Assembly (NCBI GenBank): GCA_022827165.1
Contig: JAJDTN010000028.1
Coordinates: 1-52,449, forward strand
Origin: Candidatus Latescibacterota bacterium
GTDB lineage: Bacteria > Latescibacterota > UBA2968 > UBA8231
Length of the DNA: 52,449 bases
Reading direction: 5' to 3'
Shown here: piece by piece, positions 16,896-25,227 of the stretch
Numbering within the stretch: position 1 is the first letter of the stretch
Layout: every line of letters begins with the position of its first letter
The notes under the pieces: generated by a model
Databases searched by the model: none
What the model saw: only the letters and a program-made list of their open reading frames with translations
What the model was told of the DNA's origin: nothing
Program-made: the position numbers and the translations under genes

Positions 16896-18278
16896 TCAGT
16901 CCACGAGATCGAACCGCAGGAAACCGACATAGGCGGCCAGGAAGAACAGGCCGTTCAGGACGATCAGCACCAGCAGGTCGACATAGGTGCTGGTCAGCAC
17001 CTCCACCAGCGGCCGGCGGGGAGGCGCGAAGGTGGGAAGGTCGTCCGGATCGATGGGGGCCTCCATGATCTCGCTCCGCTCCTCGGAGTCCTGAACCCCC
17101 TCGGCCAGCAGACGCCGCTCGCGCTCGATGGCGGCCAGGGCCTCGAAGTGCTGGTCTCCGTAGCGGTCGATGAAGGTCCGCAGGCCGGAGTAGTCCTCGA
17201 GCCCCGCTCCGGCCAGCGACGCGGTGGCGTACACGTAGCTGGAGGAGGGCGAGATCCGGGCCAGGGAGACGCCGGCCGCCACTTGCTTTTCCAAGCGGCG
17301 GGCATAGTCGTCCAGCAGCCGGCGGGTCTTCTCGTCGGCCTCCGCTTCCGCCTGCTGGCGCAGCTGGTCTCGCTCCTCCCGGCTCATGCCGCGCCAGTTC
17401 CGGCCGCGGAACTGCGACCACGCGGCGCGCCGGATCGCCTCGCGCTCCCCTGCGATGGAACCCGGCGAGGGTATGGGGATCGCGGCCCTTGCGACGATGG
17501 GCGCCACGTTGGGGACTGCGAGAACGAGCAGCACCCAGATGAGGAATCCGGTGACGAGGGAGGTGGAGGAGCGCCGGGTGTACACGGAGATGCCGAGGGC
17601 CAGGGTGAAGAACAGGGACAGGTAGAGAGCCGCCACCGCGAGCATGCCGGCAAAGGCGGACCGCTCCCCGGCGCCGAGGTCGAAGGAGGTGAGCAGGTTG
17701 GCGAGGAGCAGCCCGAGGAGAACGGCAGCCAGCAACGGCGCCATCAGGGCGAGGTAGCCCCCCAGCCATTTCGACAGCAGCACCGTGTGCCGGGGCACGG
17801 CGTTGGCCATGACCAGCCGAAGGGTCCCGTCCTCGTGCTCGCCGGAGATGGCGTTGAAGGCGAAGAGCATGGCCAGCAGCGAGCCGACGATGTTGACGAT
17901 GTAAAGCAGGTCCGGCGGCGGGAAGAGTGTGTACAGGGCGCTGGCGTACTTGCTGCGGCCGAGCTCGGGCTCGCCCCGGGAGATGTTGACCGAGCGCGAC
18001 AGCTCGCGCTCGAGGCCGACGGTGAACACGGAGAGAGGGTTCGGCGGCTTCTCGTGCTGGGTCCCCCGCCACCTGAGGGTGCGGAAGTCCACGGACTCCT
18101 CCAGGCGCTGCTCCCGCGCCGCCTTGGCCTCGGAGAAGGCGGCGAGCCGACGATCGTAGTCAAGGCCGAGGACCAGCGTCGAGCCGATGACGAGGAAGGA
18201 CAGCAGCACCGCCGTCAGGGCGAAGCGGTAGGTGAGCAGGTGGGAGTGCAGCTCGCGCAGGAGCAGGGTGATGAACAT
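16896..18278 (-). CDS. ABC-2 type transporter permease, first of a pair
   Basis: A 460-residue paralogue of the next gene, with the same plan: an N-terminal membrane segment (FALTAVLLSFLVIGSTLVLGL), a soluble extra-cytoplasmic part, a cluster of membrane helices, a coiled polar stretch rich in Arg/Glu at about 270-320, and a C-terminal helix (LLVLIVLNGLFFLAAYVGFL). SGEHEDGTLRLVMANAVPR is the permease coupling motif. ATG at 18278 (MFITLLLREL) is chosen over an upstream GTG because the added residues are not membrane-like. The gene is divergent from the enolase-family gene at 18569. An ATPase must be supplied from elsewhere if this is a working exporter. Confidence 0.75.
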   Translation of the reverse strand: MFITLLLRELHSHLLTYRFALTAVLLSFLVIGSTLVLGLDYDRRLAAFSEAKAAREQRLEESVDFRTLRWRGTQHEKPPNPLSVFTVGLERELSRSVNISRGEPELGRSKYASALYTLFPPPDLLYIVNIVGSLLAMLFAFNAISGEHEDGTLRLVMANAVPRHTVLLSKWLGGYLALMAPLLAAVLLGLLLANLLTSFDLGAGERSAFAGMLAVAALYLSLFFTLALGISVYTRRSSTSLVTGFLIWVLLVLAVPNVAPIVARAAIPIPSPGSIAGEREAIRRAAWSQFRGRNWRGMSREERDQLRQQAEAEADEKTRRLLDDYARRLEKQVAAGVSLARISPSSSYVYATASLAGAGLEDYSGLRTFIDRYGDQHFEALAAIERERRLLAEGVQDSEERSEIMEAPIDPDDLPTFAPPRRPLVEVLTSTYVDLLVLIVLNGLFFLAAYVGFLRFDLVD

Positions 18279-18475
18279 GCGATGGCCCGTTGGACGGGGT
18301 CCGGTGGTCCAGAGGGAGTACCTGCCACCCGGTACCACTAAGGTACGACAGGCCGTACCTACAAGTGCTCCCAGGAATCAGTGGTCTTCGTGACCCACGG
18401 CGGGAATCCCCGTCGCGGTCCGATTCCAACTCGTGCCCAAGGCCGGCCCTGGCTGGTCCCCAGCGTCCATGGCCC

Positions 18476-18481
18476 TATACT
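18476..18481 (+). promoter_or_regulatory. Possible -10 element for the block starting at 18569
   Basis: TATACT at 18476-18481 is a near-consensus -10 in the 290-bp divergent gap between the permease and enolase-family genes. The -35 region (TGGTCC, 16 bp upstream) matches only three of six bases. The same gap holds three GTAC-containing repeats near 18338-18360. Nothing else is visible in it. Confidence 0.3.
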
Positions 18482-18568
18482 ACCCCGACTCGGTGAGCGC
18501 AGGCGACCGGCCGGTGCCGTCGGAGGGGTGGTCCGCCGACCGCCATTGGATACCCGCGAGAGAAGAGC

Positions 18569-19678
18569 GTGAGAGTCGAGACCGTCCACACATACGACCT
18601 GCGCTACCCCGTGCAGCGGCCGTTCGCCAACTCCACGACCTGGAACCGGGCGCGGACCGCCGGGGTCGTCGAGGTGGTCACGGATGACGGCCTGACGGGA
18701 TGGGGGGAGGGAACTCAGGTTCCCGGGGCCGGAGTCCTCGCCGACCGGGTGATCGGCAGGGATCCCTTCGACGTCGGCGTCATCGGCCGCGAGGCGGCGG
18801 CGGCCGGCGCCTCCATGGCCGAGGTAAGCGCCGTCGACATCGCCCTCTTCGACCTGATGGGCCAAGCCGTCGGACGGCCTTGCCACCAACTCCTCGGCGG
18901 GGCCGTGCGCGAGCGGGTGCCCGCCTACGCCAGCGGGCTGTTCCTGCTGTCGGACAGCGATCCCGTCCTGGGCATGGAGACCGAGGCGGCGGGGTACGCC
19001 GAGGCCGGGTTTCCCGCCGTCAAGATGAAGATCGGACATGGCCCCCGGAACGATGTGGCCAGGGTGGCGGCCGTGCGGCGGGCCATCGGCGCCGACGTGC
19101 TGCTGGCGGTGGACGCCAACTGCGCCTACGACCGGGCCACTGCGCTGGAGTCGATCCGGAGCATCGGGGAGCACGACATCTACTGGTACGAGGAGCCCGT
19201 GCCGCCCGCGGAAGTCCAGGCCTACCGTGAGATCCGGGCCGGATCCGGTTTGCGGATCGCGGGAGGAGAGGCCCTGGAGGGGCTCGGCGCCTTCCGAGAC
19301 CTGATCTCAAAGAGGGCCCTTGATATCGTTCAGCCGGATATTTCGATAGCAGGGGGATTCACGGTCTGCAAGCAGGTGGAGGCGCTGGCCAGTGCCCACG
19401 GTGTCCAGGTGCTCCCCCACATGTGGGGCACCTCGATTCGCCTGGCGGCCACCCTCCACTGGCAGGCCACGATCCCGAATGCTCCCGGTCTGTTCCCGGA
19501 GCCGTGTCTCCTCGAGTTCGACATGACGGAGAACGCTCTGCGCACCGAGCTGAGCAGGGAGCCTTTCCGGCTGGAGGACGGCGCCGTCGCGGTCCCTTCC
19601 GGTCCGGGCCTGGGAATCGAGATCGACCGGGAGGTCCTGGAGCGGTACACGGTGACCACCAAGCGGGTCGGATCCTGA
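18569..19678 (+). CDS. Enolase-superfamily acid-sugar dehydratase/racemase (mandelate racemase type)
   Basis: A 369-residue enzyme expected to abstract a proton alpha to a carboxylate, most likely dehydrating a sugar acid. Residues read in order: K152-M-K154 (VKMKIG), metal ligands D182 (VDANCAYD), E208 or E209 (YEEPVPP) and E234 (AGGEALEG), then D256 (QPDISIAGG) and H284 in LPHMWGTSI, the Asp-His dyad of the mandelate racemase subgroup. All catalytic positions are intact. The GTG start follows a purine-rich AGAGAAGAG ribosome site. It opens a + strand block with a PhyH protein 16 bp downstream. The substrate is unknown; galactonate, fuconate or rhamnonate dehydratases are close in architecture. 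Confidence 0.85.
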   Translation: MRVETVHTYDLRYPVQRPFANSTTWNRARTAGVVEVVTDDGLTGWGEGTQVPGAGVLADRVIGRDPFDVGVIGREAAAAGASMAEVSAVDIALFDLMGQAVGRPCHQLLGGAVRERVPAYASGLFLLSDSDPVLGMETEAAGYAEAGFPAVKMKIGHGPRNDVARVAAVRRAIGADVLLAVDANCAYDRATALESIRSIGEHDIYWYEEPVPPAEVQAYREIRAGSGLRIAGGEALEGLGAFRDLISKRALDIVQPDISIAGGFTVCKQVEALASAHGVQVLPHMWGTSIRLAATLHWQATIPNAPGLFPEPCLLEFDMTENALRTELSREPFRLEDGAVAVPSGPGLGIEIDREVLERYTVTTKRVGS

Positions 19679-19694
19679 GGACCCGGGGGCGGGG

Positions 19695-20486
19695 ATGGGC
19701 AGCGGACTGAAGATGCTGACGCCGGAGCAGAAGAGCTCTTTCGAGGAGAACGGCTACCTCCATCTGCCTGGATTCTACCAGGGGGAAGCTCTGGAAGAGC
19801 TGCGGCGGCAGTACCACGAGCTGGTCACCTGCACCGAGGGCAGGCCGGCCAACATGAGCTACTCCTTCATGGAGGCTCCGGAGGGATACCCGCCGGACGA
19901 GTTCAACCCCAAGAACGTGGTGGGCATGATGGACCAGACCCTGGCCGGCGACTTCTGGTTCGACCAGTTCACGGAGCCGCGGGTGGTCTCGGTCCTGGTC
20001 GACTGCCTGGGACCCAACCTCGACTTCCACAACGGCAAGGTACGCAACAAGCCCCCGGGGTTCGTGGCCGGGCAGGGCTGGCACCAGGACTGGCCCTACG
20101 AGCGCCACTCGGAGCCGGGGCTGGCCGCGGCCATCACCTATCTCGACCCGACCGATCTCGAGGCCGGGGCGACCGAGGTGATCCCGGGCAGCCATCGCCG
20201 GGCCCTGCCGACGGCAGAGGGCCAGTCGACGCTGGTGCAGCAGGACGTGGAGGAGTCCCGCCGCGTGGTCTGCAAAGCCGAGGCCGGCGACGTGGTCATC
20301 ATCCACGTGCTCGTCGTTCACCGCGCCGGGCACAACTACACCGATCGCAGCCGCAACGCCATCATCAACGAGTACAAGACGATGGAGGCGGTCGACGAGT
20401 GGAACAACCGGTGCGCCTTCGCCGGCATGCCCTTGGCGCGAGAGGGGCGTCTCCTGATGCCTAGGCTGACCGCGTGGTCAAAATAG
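19695..20486 (+). CDS. Phytanoyl-CoA dioxygenase (PhyH) family protein
   Basis: Expected to be an Fe(II)/2-oxoglutarate-dependent hydroxylase. The 263-residue protein begins with the typical FEENGYLHLPGF segment. It has the HxD metal pair H130-Q-D132 (GWHQDWPYE), EVIPGSHRRALP, and the distal His and Arg in VVHRAGHNYTDRSRNAI. The facial triad is therefore complete. It lies 16 bp after the enolase-family gene and is followed by the CocE-type hydrolase at 20563. The metabolic substrate is unknown; the neighbours suggest a small sugar-like or natural-product substrate. Confidence 0.85.
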   Translation: MGSGLKMLTPEQKSSFEENGYLHLPGFYQGEALEELRRQYHELVTCTEGRPANMSYSFMEAPEGYPPDEFNPKNVVGMMDQTLAGDFWFDQFTEPRVVSVLVDCLGPNLDFHNGKVRNKPPGFVAGQGWHQDWPYERHSEPGLAAAITYLDPTDLEAGATEVIPGSHRRALPTAEGQSTLVQQDVEESRRVVCKAEAGDVVIIHVLVVHRAGHNYTDRSRNAIINEYKTMEAVDEWNNRCAFAGMPLAREGRLLMPRLTAWSK

Positions 20487-20562
20487 AGCTTCTTGCCAGG
20501 AACGGGGTTCCAGCCAAACTCGGTGAGGATCTGAGGGCCCAGCCGCCCGAGCGGAGAAGACC

Positions 20563-22245
20563 ATGAGCAGCCAGACATACGGCGTCGACCGCCTGGTGGA
20601 CGTCAGGGTGCCGATGCGGGACGGGGTCGAGCTCTCGGCCGACATCTACCTGCCCCGGGGGGCCGGCCCGGTGCCCGCCGTGCTGATGCGGACCCCTTAC
20701 AGCAACAGCATCGAGCCGATGATCGAGAAGGGCCGGCGGCTGGCCGGCTCGGGGTACGCCTGCGTCATCGGCGACTGCCGGGGCCGCTGGGACTCCGACG
20801 GCGACTACTACCCCTTCCTCAACGAGGCCGAGGACGGCTTCGACACCCAGGAGTGGATCGGCGCCCAGGCCTGGTGCAACGGTAGCATCGGCACCGCCGG
20901 CGCCTCGTACGTGGGCACCACCCAGGTGCGCCCCGCGCCGCTGGCCAGCCGGTTCCTCAAGTGCATGGCGCCGCGGGTGATCTGCGCCGACTACCACGGC
21001 GGGCTGGTCTACCCGGGAGGGGCCCTGCAGCTGAACGTGGCCATGACCTGGGGCATGCGCACCCACGCCCGCACCGGCCAGGACATCGACTTCCACAACT
21101 GGACCGAGGCCTTCCGCTCCCTGCCCGTGGTCGACATGGACGCGGCCGGCGGCCGGCGGCTGCCGTTCTGGAAGGACTGGATCGCCCATCCGGCCTATGA
21201 CGACTACTGGGCGGCCATGGACGACGAGCCGAAGTGGGGCAGCGTCCGGGCGCCGGCCTTCCACATGGGCGGCTGGTACGACCTCTACGCGAGCCAGACC
21301 TTCTCCAACTTCAACGGGATGCGGTTGTCCGGCGGCTCCGAGGAGGCGCGCCGCAGCCGGCTGATCGTCGGTCCCTGGCCGCACTCGCTGAGCGCGTCCA
21401 CGCGCACCGGCGACATCGACTTCGGCGAGAGCTCCCTGGTGGATCTGGAGCACGAGGAGCTGCGCTGGTTCGACCACTGGCTCAAGGGCCGGGACAACGG
21501 CATCGACCAGGAGCCGCCGCTGCGCCTGTTCGTCATGGGCTCCAACGAGTGGCGGGACGAGCACGAGTGGCCCCTGGCCCGCACCGACTGGCAGGACTGG
21601 CACCTGCACTCCGGCGGCCGGGCCAACTCCGTCCTCGGAGACGGCGCCCTGGGCCGGGAGGCGCCGGGGGACGAGCCGCCGGACGAGTTCGTCTACGACC
21701 CCGACCACCCGGTGCAGACCCTGGGGGGCAACAACTGCTGCTCGCCCCACATCGTGCCCTGGGGACCCCACGATCAGCGTCCCGTGGAGATGCGGGGCGA
21801 CGTGCTCGTCTACACGAGCCCAGTGCTGGAAGAGGACCTGGAGGTGATCGGGCCGGTGGAGGCCGTGCTCTACGCGGCCACCGACGGCCCGGACACGGAC
21901 TTCACGGCCAAGCTGGTCGACGTCTCCCCGAGTGGTTACGCCATGAACCTGTGCGACGGCATCCGACGGGGCCGCTACCGGGAGAGCCGGGAGCAGGCGG
22001 CGATGCTGGAGCCGGGGAAGGTGTACGAGTACCGCATCGAGGTCGGGGTGACGGCCAACGCCTTCCGGCGGGGGCACCGGATCCGCCTGGAGGTCTCGTC
22101 GAGCAACTTCCCCCGCTTCGACCGCAACCCCAACACGGGCAACCCCTACGGCTTGGACGCGGAGTTGCGCCGGGCGCACCAGACCGTCCACCACTGCCGG
22201 GCCTGGCCGAGCCGGCTGCGCCTGCCGGTGGTGCCGTCGCGCTGA
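20563..22245 (+). CDS. CocE/NonD family serine hydrolase (X-Pro dipeptidyl-peptidase fold)
   Basis: A 560-residue alpha/beta hydrolase that cleaves esters or amides. The N-terminal catalytic domain has VPMRDGVELSADIYLP, GDCRGRWDSDG and the nucleophile elbow GASYVG with S115. AFHMGGWYDLY and VGPWPHS, the latter a likely region of the catalytic His, follow. The C-terminal third (EDLEVIGPVEAVLYAATDGP onward) matches the jelly-roll X-Pro peptidase C-terminal domain. No signal peptide is visible, so it is probably cytoplasmic. It belongs to the + strand block 18569-23268. Cocaine esterase, glutaryl-7-ACA acylase and peptidase activities all occur in this family, so the substrate stays open. Confidence 0.87.
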   Translation: MSSQTYGVDRLVDVRVPMRDGVELSADIYLPRGAGPVPAVLMRTPYSNSIEPMIEKGRRLAGSGYACVIGDCRGRWDSDGDYYPFLNEAEDGFDTQEWIGAQAWCNGSIGTAGASYVGTTQVRPAPLASRFLKCMAPRVICADYHGGLVYPGGALQLNVAMTWGMRTHARTGQDIDFHNWTEAFRSLPVVDMDAAGGRRLPFWKDWIAHPAYDDYWAAMDDEPKWGSVRAPAFHMGGWYDLYASQTFSNFNGMRLSGGSEEARRSRLIVGPWPHSLSASTRTGDIDFGESSLVDLEHEELRWFDHWLKGRDNGIDQEPPLRLFVMGSNEWRDEHEWPLARTDWQDWHLHSGGRANSVLGDGALGREAPGDEPPDEFVYDPDHPVQTLGGNNCCSPHIVPWGPHDQRPVEMRGDVLVYTSPVLEEDLEVIGPVEAVLYAATDGPDTDFTAKLVDVSPSGYAMNLCDGIRRGRYRESREQAAMLEPGKVYEYRIEVGVTANAFRRGHRIRLEVSSSNFPRFDRNPNTGNPYGLDAELRRAHQTVHHCRAWPSRLRLPVVPSR

Positions 22246-22275
22246 GAAGGAAACCCCAACGAAGAGGAGAGAGGG

Positions 22276-23268
22276 ATGGACCGAGTGGGAGTGATCGGCT
22301 GCCGCGGCATCGGCGTGCGGCACGCCCAGGGCATCGCCGGGCTCGAGGACGCCGAGGTCGTGGCGGCCTGCGACCTGTCCACCGACCAACTGGACGAGTT
22401 CGGCCAGCGCTTCCAGGAGACCTGGCCGGACCTGAAGCGCTATACCAGCCACCGCCGCATGCTCGACGAGCAGTCCCTGGACATCGTCTCCGTGGCCACG
22501 GGGGACAACGCCCACGCCCAGCTGGTCGTCGATGCGGCCGAGGCCGGCGCCAAGGGCATCTTCTGCGAGAAGCCCCTGGCGACGACGGTCGAGGACGGGG
22601 CCCGCATGTTGGAGGCCTGCGAGCGGACCGGCACCGTCCTGTCCGTCGACCACACGCGGCGCTTCATGCCCATGTGGGCCCACGCCAAGGAGCTGATCGA
22701 AGCCGGGGAGATCGGCGAGGTGCAGTACATCGTCGGCTCCTTGCGCGGCGGCCGGGCGATGCTCTACCGCAACGGGACCCACTCCATCGACGCCATCTGC
22801 TGGTACGCGGACTCGGCCCCCGAATGGGTGCTGGCGGACCTGGAGACCGGGTACGAGGACTACACGGAGTACCGCGGCGACGGCGGCCACGACCCGGCCA
22901 CCGAGCCGGGCGCCTACGGGATGATCCGCTTCGCCAACGGGGTCCGCGCCTTCTACGCCGGCGGCTCGAAGACGACGCCGGGGCCCAAGTCCACCACCGA
23001 GGTCATCGGCTCCACCGGCCGCCTGCTGATGTCGGGCACGGATGACGGGGTGATCTTCCGCGGCGAGGAGGCGGAGCCCCTGCCGATTCCGGAGTGGCCG
23101 GTCTCGGGGATCGAGGCCGGCATGCAGAGCCTGGTGCGGGCCGTTCGCGAGGGGCGTCCCCTGACCTCTACCGGGCGGGAGGCGCAGCGCGTGGTGGAGG
23201 TGATCGCCGGATTCCTGCAGTCCCAGCAGGAAGGGCACCGGCCGGTGGTGATTCCCGCCGACCGCTGA
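22276..23268 (+). CDS. Gfo/Idh/MocA family oxidoreductase
   Basis: A 330-residue NAD(P)-dependent dehydrogenase with VGVIGCRGIGVRHA at the N-terminus, the catalytic lysine motif E98-K99-P100 (CEKPLATT), and RGGRAMLYRNGTHSIDAICW, which carries the conserved GxxxHxxD helix. It starts at an ATG behind GAAGAGGAGAGAGGG and is the last gene of the 18569 block, ending 4 bp before the stop of the opposing amidohydrolase. Within the island it could oxidise a sugar to the lactone that neighbouring amidohydrolases would open. The substrate is an inference. Confidence 0.87.
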   Translation: MDRVGVIGCRGIGVRHAQGIAGLEDAEVVAACDLSTDQLDEFGQRFQETWPDLKRYTSHRRMLDEQSLDIVSVATGDNAHAQLVVDAAEAGAKGIFCEKPLATTVEDGARMLEACERTGTVLSVDHTRRFMPMWAHAKELIEAGEIGEVQYIVGSLRGGRAMLYRNGTHSIDAICWYADSAPEWVLADLETGYEDYTEYRGDGGHDPATEPGAYGMIRFANGVRAFYAGGSKTTPGPKSTTEVIGSTGRLLMSGTDDGVIFRGEEAEPLPIPEWPVSGIEAGMQSLVRAVREGRPLTSTGREAQRVVEVIAGFLQSQQEGHRPVVIPADR

Positions 23269-23272
23269 GGCC

Positions 23273-24157
23273 TCAGTCGAGCCGGTACAGCCGCGTGGCG
23301 TTGCCGTGCAGCAGGGCGCGCTGATCCTCCTCGGAGCGCGCGGCGATGATCCGCCGCAGGGCCTGGACCCACTCCCCGAGGCTGGCGCCCAGGGTGCAGA
23401 CCGGCCAGTCGCCGCCGAAGACGACGCGGTCGGGGGGGAAGGCGTCCAGGCAGTGGTCGACGGTGGGGGTCAGCAGCTCGGCCGACCAGCCCTCGGTTAC
23501 CCGGGCGACGATGCCGGAGATCTTGCAGACTACGTTGGGCCGCTGACCAAGGGCCGAGATGCCGTCCCGCCACTGGCCGGCCGTGTGGGCGAAGGGGCCC
23601 TCCTCCGGCCCGGCGGTGCCGGCGACGATGTCGGGATCGGCATTGCCGCAGTGGTCGAGGATGAGCAGGGTCCCGGGGCAGCGCTCGGAGAGGGTTACCG
23701 CGTCGTCCAGCTCACCGGGACGCAGGCAGACGTCGAAGCTCAGACCGGCATCCCCGAGCCGCCGAACGCCGTCCACGAAGGCTTCCTGCAGACAGGTTCC
23801 CGGCGGCGCGTCGGCGTGCAGGATCCGGCGCACGCCGCGCACGTGGGGCTCGTCGCGCAGGCGGCCGACCCAGTCGGCGAACCCCGGGTCCGCCGGACGG
23901 CCGGAGACCACGGCGGCGGCCATCGGGTCGGCCGGGTCGGCGCACAGCTGTCCCACGTGGTCGACCTCGGCGGCGATCTGCTCCGGCGCCACGTCGACCT
24001 CCATGTACACGGTCCGCTCCACGCCGCAGTCCTCGGCGGCGGCGGCGTAGTCGGCGGGCAGGAAGCTGCGGTTCAGGGGCTCCACCCCGTCGAGCCAGGG
24101 GAGCCGGAAACGGGACAGGTCCCAGAGGTGCTGGTGGGTGTCGATGATGGGGTGCAT
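23273..24157 (-). CDS. Amidohydrolase-2 family protein, L-fuconolactonase/rhamnonolactonase-like
   Basis: A 294-residue TIM-barrel metal hydrolase. It opens with IIDTHQHLWDLSRFRLPWL, the signature of the sugar-lactonase branch (COG3618-like). It continues with HVRGVRRILHADAP, FDVCLRPGEL, LDHCGNAD, VVCKISGIV and the catalytic aspartate segment VVFGGDWPVCTL. These match L-fucono- and L-rhamnono-lactonases point by point. It is convergent with the oxidoreductase at 22276 and is followed upstream, on its own strand, by a second amidohydrolase at 24254. It may hydrolyse a sugar lactone to the free acid for the enolase-family dehydratase. Confidence 0.85.
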   Translation of the reverse strand: MHPIIDTHQHLWDLSRFRLPWLDGVEPLNRSFLPADYAAAAEDCGVERTVYMEVDVAPEQIAAEVDHVGQLCADPADPMAAAVVSGRPADPGFADWVGRLRDEPHVRGVRRILHADAPPGTCLQEAFVDGVRRLGDAGLSFDVCLRPGELDDAVTLSERCPGTLLILDHCGNADPDIVAGTAGPEEGPFAHTAGQWRDGISALGQRPNVVCKISGIVARVTEGWSAELLTPTVDHCLDAFPPDRVVFGGDWPVCTLGASLGEWVQALRRIIAARSEEDQRALLHGNATRLYRLD

Positions 24158-24253
24158 GGGGGAAGCTCTCCGGGTTGTGATTGGTTCGGGACCGAGGCGG
24201 ACCTCGCGCGCCCGCAGGTCCGCAGGATCCGGGACGCCTGCAGGCGCGGCCCA

Positions 24254-25123
24254 TCAGGGCCACAGCAGGCGGCGCGCTGTGGAGTACAATATGGACCGCT
24301 TCTCGGCGTCGGTGAGGAACTCGGCCTTGCGGATGGCGTCGACGGCGGCCGGCAGGTCCCGGGGCGGGTCCGCCATGAGCACCGGTCCGCCGCTGTCGCT
24401 CTCCCACATGCAGCGGTCGGCGCCGAAGGCGGAGACCACGGCGCGCAGCAGGGGCTCTGTGCCGGCGAAGGGGCGGCCGCCGCCGCCGAGGGCGTGGATC
24501 GGCCCCAGCTTGACGTAGACCCGGGGGTGGCGGGCGAGGGCGGTCAGGCTCTCCAGCTCGGCCGGGTCGATGCGGCCGCCGCGGAGGCGCACGCCGGCCA
24601 CGTGGTCGAGGATGACGGGCGCCTCCGGGAAGCGCCCGCACATGCGGTCGACCTCGGCCAGGTCCTGGGGGCCGAGGAGGAAGCTGAGGACGAGGCCGTG
24701 CTCCGAGGCGGCGGCGAACATGCGCTCGTACCCGTCCTGCTCCAGCCAGCGCTCACCCTGGCCGAAGTCGGACTGGGCGCTCCGGCCCCTGATGCGGAAG
24801 GCGCGCACCCCGCGGGCGGCCAGGTCGAGCATGGTCCGGTCCGGCCGCCCAAGGGAGACGTCGGCGACGGCGGGAACGATGCCGGTGCCCACGCAGCGGT
24901 CCGGATCGGAGTCGATGAGGTCGACGATGTAGCTGTGGTCGAGCCCGTACCAGGTGATCTGGATCAGGTTCAGGCACATCGGCTCGCCGACGGCCTCGCT
25001 CCAGCGGCGGTGGTCGTCGGGCGTGAAGGAGCGCAGCCAGGGGTCGGAGGGGCCGAAGCCGGGAGCGTAGGGGTAGCGGTCCCGGTCGGGGCTCCAGACG
25101 TGGATGTGGGCGTCGACGATCAC
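24254..25123 (-). CDS. Amidohydrolase-2 family protein
   Basis: A 289-residue TIM-barrel hydrolase starting IVDAHIHVWSPDRDRYP, with the HxH metal pair. VILDHVAGVR and YVKLGPIHAL follow, and the late aspartate is in CMWESDSGGP, where lactonases have GSDWP. It is clearly a paralogue of the protein at 43202 (shared WYGxDHxYIxDLI, GTGIV, RCMWESDSGGP). The start codon is GTG at 25123. It lies 96 bp upstream of the lactonase-like gene on the same strand and is divergent from the PhyH gene at 25228 across a 104-bp gap. Decarboxylase or lactonase activity are both possible in this fold. Confidence 0.82.
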   Translation of the reverse strand: MIVDAHIHVWSPDRDRYPYAPGFGPSDPWLRSFTPDDHRRWSEAVGEPMCLNLIQITWYGLDHSYIVDLIDSDPDRCVGTGIVPAVADVSLGRPDRTMLDLAARGVRAFRIRGRSAQSDFGQGERWLEQDGYERMFAAASEHGLVLSFLLGPQDLAEVDRMCGRFPEAPVILDHVAGVRLRGGRIDPAELESLTALARHPRVYVKLGPIHALGGGGRPFAGTEPLLRAVVSAFGADRCMWESDSGGPVLMADPPRDLPAAVDAIRKAEFLTDAEKRSILYSTARRLLWP

Positions 25124-25227
25124 CGGCGGGTTCCTGCCTCCGGGGCGTTCCCCGGGGGGCTGCGCATCGTACGCACGGGGAAGGGCGGGCTCAAGGCCGG
25201 TCCGGCCGTCGCCGAATCGAGGAGATC

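Noticed and set aside
18338..18360. Three GTAC-containing repeats as a possible operator
   Set aside because: The spacing is irregular and the copies differ outside the four-base core, so chance cannot be excluded.
20461..23238. Very long minus-strand open frame (over 900 codons) opposite the CocE and oxidoreductase genes
   Set aside because: It is an antisense shadow created by high GC; the plus strand has clear family motifs throughout, and the antisense product is Val/Gly/His/Pro-rich without domains.
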